Shown here in pieces: positions 63,684 through 64,000 of a DNA stretch of 64,000 nt. Every line of letters starts with the position of its first letter. Within the stretch, counting starts at the first letter, position 1. The notes under the pieces were generated by a model. That model was not told where the DNA came from, ran no database searches, and saw nothing but the letters and a program-made list of their open reading frames with translations. The DNA is from Daphnia pulex (lineage: Eukaryota; Arthropoda; Branchiopoda; Diplostraca; Daphniidae). The position numbers and the translations under genes were made by a program. The stretch spans positions 2,790,001-2,854,000 of the forward strand of contig NC_060027.1 in the NCBI RefSeq assembly GCF_021134715.1, read 5' to 3'.

Positions 63684-64000
63684 TTAAACTTTCTTACACG
63701 CTTTTTTATGCTGAGCCCAGTGTTGACGTTGGCATTCTACGCTGCAATAAACAGCAGTTCGGCAACGGCTGCATCGTTTCAAATTCTCTGGCACTTTACT
63801 ACAAGCATTGCAGCAACTATTATCATTTCCTCTTGCAGTCGATCTGGTTGAAGTGAGGGCATCGGAAGATTCTACTTCGTGAAACGGACAATCGATGTAA
63901 AGAGGTGAAATGAATGTGGCCATCCACGGACTATCATCTCCAAGAGTGACATTCTTTTTCTGCCAAATGCTGGGTACGATCTTGGTGGAATTGAGTCGCA
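63684..64000 (-). CDS. MYND zinc-finger protein, C-terminal part
   Basis: The open frame enters from the right edge and ends at 63684. The last 40 residues form a MYND finger: CNACSKVPENLKRCSRC, VYCSVECQRQHW, HKKAC, with all seven Cys and the His of the class. The upstream part (for example SPLYIDCPFHEV) is not recognised. MYND fingers bind proline-rich partners in chromatin and ciliary proteins. The finger at the very C-terminus, rather than near a SET domain, argues against a SMYD methyltransferase. The start lies outside the window. Confidence 0.8.
   Translation of the reverse strand, partial: RLNSTKIVPSIWQKKNVTLGDDSPWMATFISPLYIDCPFHEVESSDALTSTRSTARGNDNSCCNACSKVPENLKRCSRCRTAVYCSVECQRQHWAQHKKACKKV

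Overview
The window is a gene-dense piece of an animal nuclear genome. Three things point to an arthropod, most likely a cladoceran crustacean close to Daphnia: genes split by very short introns (mostly 50-80 bp), a block of the arthropod telomere motif TTAGG, and protein sequences that read as arthropod orthologues. The species call is inference; no database was searched. For nearly all multi-exon genes, exon borders were set by hand from GT/AG sites and reading phase, and the summed lengths divide by three.

Layout. 1-2530: repeats (diverged long tandem repeat, 12 TTAGG units, a hairpin minisatellite). 3.2-5.7 kb: DEG/ENaC (pickpocket-like) channel. 8.0-16.8 kb: three genes for small kinases of the IRE1 type (K1, K2, K3) plus a kinase fragment, interleaved with a Src42A-like tyrosine kinase (minus) and an orphan gene. 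17.1-29 kb: mRNA capping enzyme, LACTB2 (minus), a fourth IRE1-type kinase (K4), FRG1, a DCUN1D4/5 protein (minus) and a neutral sphingomyelinase. 29.5-37.3 kb: a 19-exon P4-ATPase of the ATP8A class. 39.6-42.5 kb: a small secreted cysteine-rich protein (minus), a fifth IRE1-type kinase (K5) and a tRNA-Ala (minus). 43-46.7 kb: three tandem galectins. 47.5-57.2 kb: SEL1L, protein phosphatase 5 (minus) and MSH6. 57.2-61.2 kb: gene-poor. 61.2-64 kb: a DUF4470 gene with broken frame and the end of a MYND-finger gene (both minus).

The strongest candidate for something undescribed is the IRE1-type kinase set. Five genes encode 270-401 residue proteins with an IRE1-like kinase domain but no signal peptide, no membrane segment and no KEN ribonuclease domain. 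They share intron positions and phases, so they come from one ancestor. Two have lost the catalytic HRD aspartate. K2 also carries a C-terminal OB fold resembling DNA-binding domain A of RPA70, giving an apparent pseudokinase-OB fusion. The housekeeping genes between them show no shared pathway; the expansion seems to have dispersed among them.
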